This document shows positions 5,322-5,430 of a DNA stretch of 5,430 nucleotides, piece after piece. This DNA is from Gemmatimonadota bacterium (GTDB lineage: Bacteria > Gemmatimonadota > Gemmatimonadetes > Longimicrobiales > Gaopeijiaceae). Below the pieces are notes generated by a model. That model saw only the letters and a list, made by a program, of their open reading frames with translations. It was not told the origin of the DNA and made no database searches. Location of the stretch: contig RFGQ01000305.1 of assembly GCA_003695865.1 (NCBI GenBank), positions 1-5,430 on the forward strand, given 5' to 3'. Position 1 is the stretch's first letter. The number at the start of each line of letters is the position of its first letter. A program made the translations under genes and the position numbers.

Positions 5322-5430
5322 GTGCGCGCCGAGCCCGCCCACCTTCCCCGGCCCACGGACGTCCGGCGGAGCGGTTCGCCCGCCGCCGGCGCCGCCGGGC
5401 GTGACGCGCCCGACGCGCCCGGTGCCCCAC
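5322..5430 (+). CDS. Possible start of the next gene, perhaps ccoI copper ATPase (cut by window edge)
   Basis: A frame opening at GTG 5322, three bases after the preceding stop, stays open to the window end (36 full codons) and encodes a Pro/Ala/Arg-rich, disordered-looking peptide starting MRAEPAHLPRP. No strong ribosome binding site is seen. A second frame, with a GTG at 5401, is also open and encodes VTRPTRPVPH up to the edge. In cco loci the gene after ccoG-ccoH is usually ccoI, a P1B-type copper-exporting ATPase whose N-terminus often holds a Cys-x-His-Cys motif after a short flexible leader. No such motif is inside the window. The call rests on gene order only, and the frame is undecided. 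Confidence 0.3.
   Translation, partial: MRAEPAHLPRPTDVRRSGSPAAGAAGRDAPDAPGAP

Overview
The window is one end-to-end locus for a cbb3-type (C-family) haem-copper oxidase, the high-affinity terminal oxidase used for respiration at low oxygen, together with the start of its assembly and copper-handling module. The DNA is strongly GC-rich (roughly two thirds or more by eye), with GC-ending codons throughout and good Shine-Dalgarno sequences. It suggests a high-GC Gram-negative, aerobic or microaerobic bacterium. The phylum cannot be fixed from the sequence. The long form of CcoO and a one-haem CcoP point away from the classical proteobacterial arrangement; a Gemmatimonadota-like or similar lineage is only a guess.

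Layout. 1-419 (minus strand, cut by the left edge): N-terminal part of a DsbD_2/TauE-SafE-type membrane protein of the kind often found in cco loci. 420-770: a 351-base divergent intergenic region with two short inverted repeats but no recognisable FNR/Anr box. 771-3712 (plus): ccoN, ccoO, ccoQ and ccoP, tightly packed. ccoO follows ccoN after 16 bases, ccoO/ccoQ overlap as ATGA, and ccoQ/ccoP overlap as GTGA. 3713-3820: a 108-base gap holding a perfect 11-bp GC hairpin and a second 6-bp hairpin, separating the structural genes from the assembly genes. 3821-5173: ccoG, a membrane iron-sulfur copper reductase. 5151-5318: a 55-residue single-span protein overlapping the end of ccoG, in the place where ccoH/fixH normally sits. 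5322-5430: probably the first codons of the next gene, most likely ccoI, but too little is present to prove it.

How the genes work together. Electrons from a quinol:cytochrome c reductase or a soluble donor enter through the c-type cytochromes CcoP and CcoO and pass to haem b and the haem b3-CuB site in CcoN, where oxygen is reduced and protons are pumped. CcoQ stabilises the complex. CcoG (Cu(II) to Cu(I) reduction), the FixH-like protein and the expected CcoI copper ATPase would supply and install CuB. The divergent DsbD_2 protein probably has a related metal or redox role.

The locus itself is a known system. The parts that deviate from the textbook version are the one-haem, half-length CcoP, the miniature FixH-like protein, and the paired hairpins between ccoP and ccoG.
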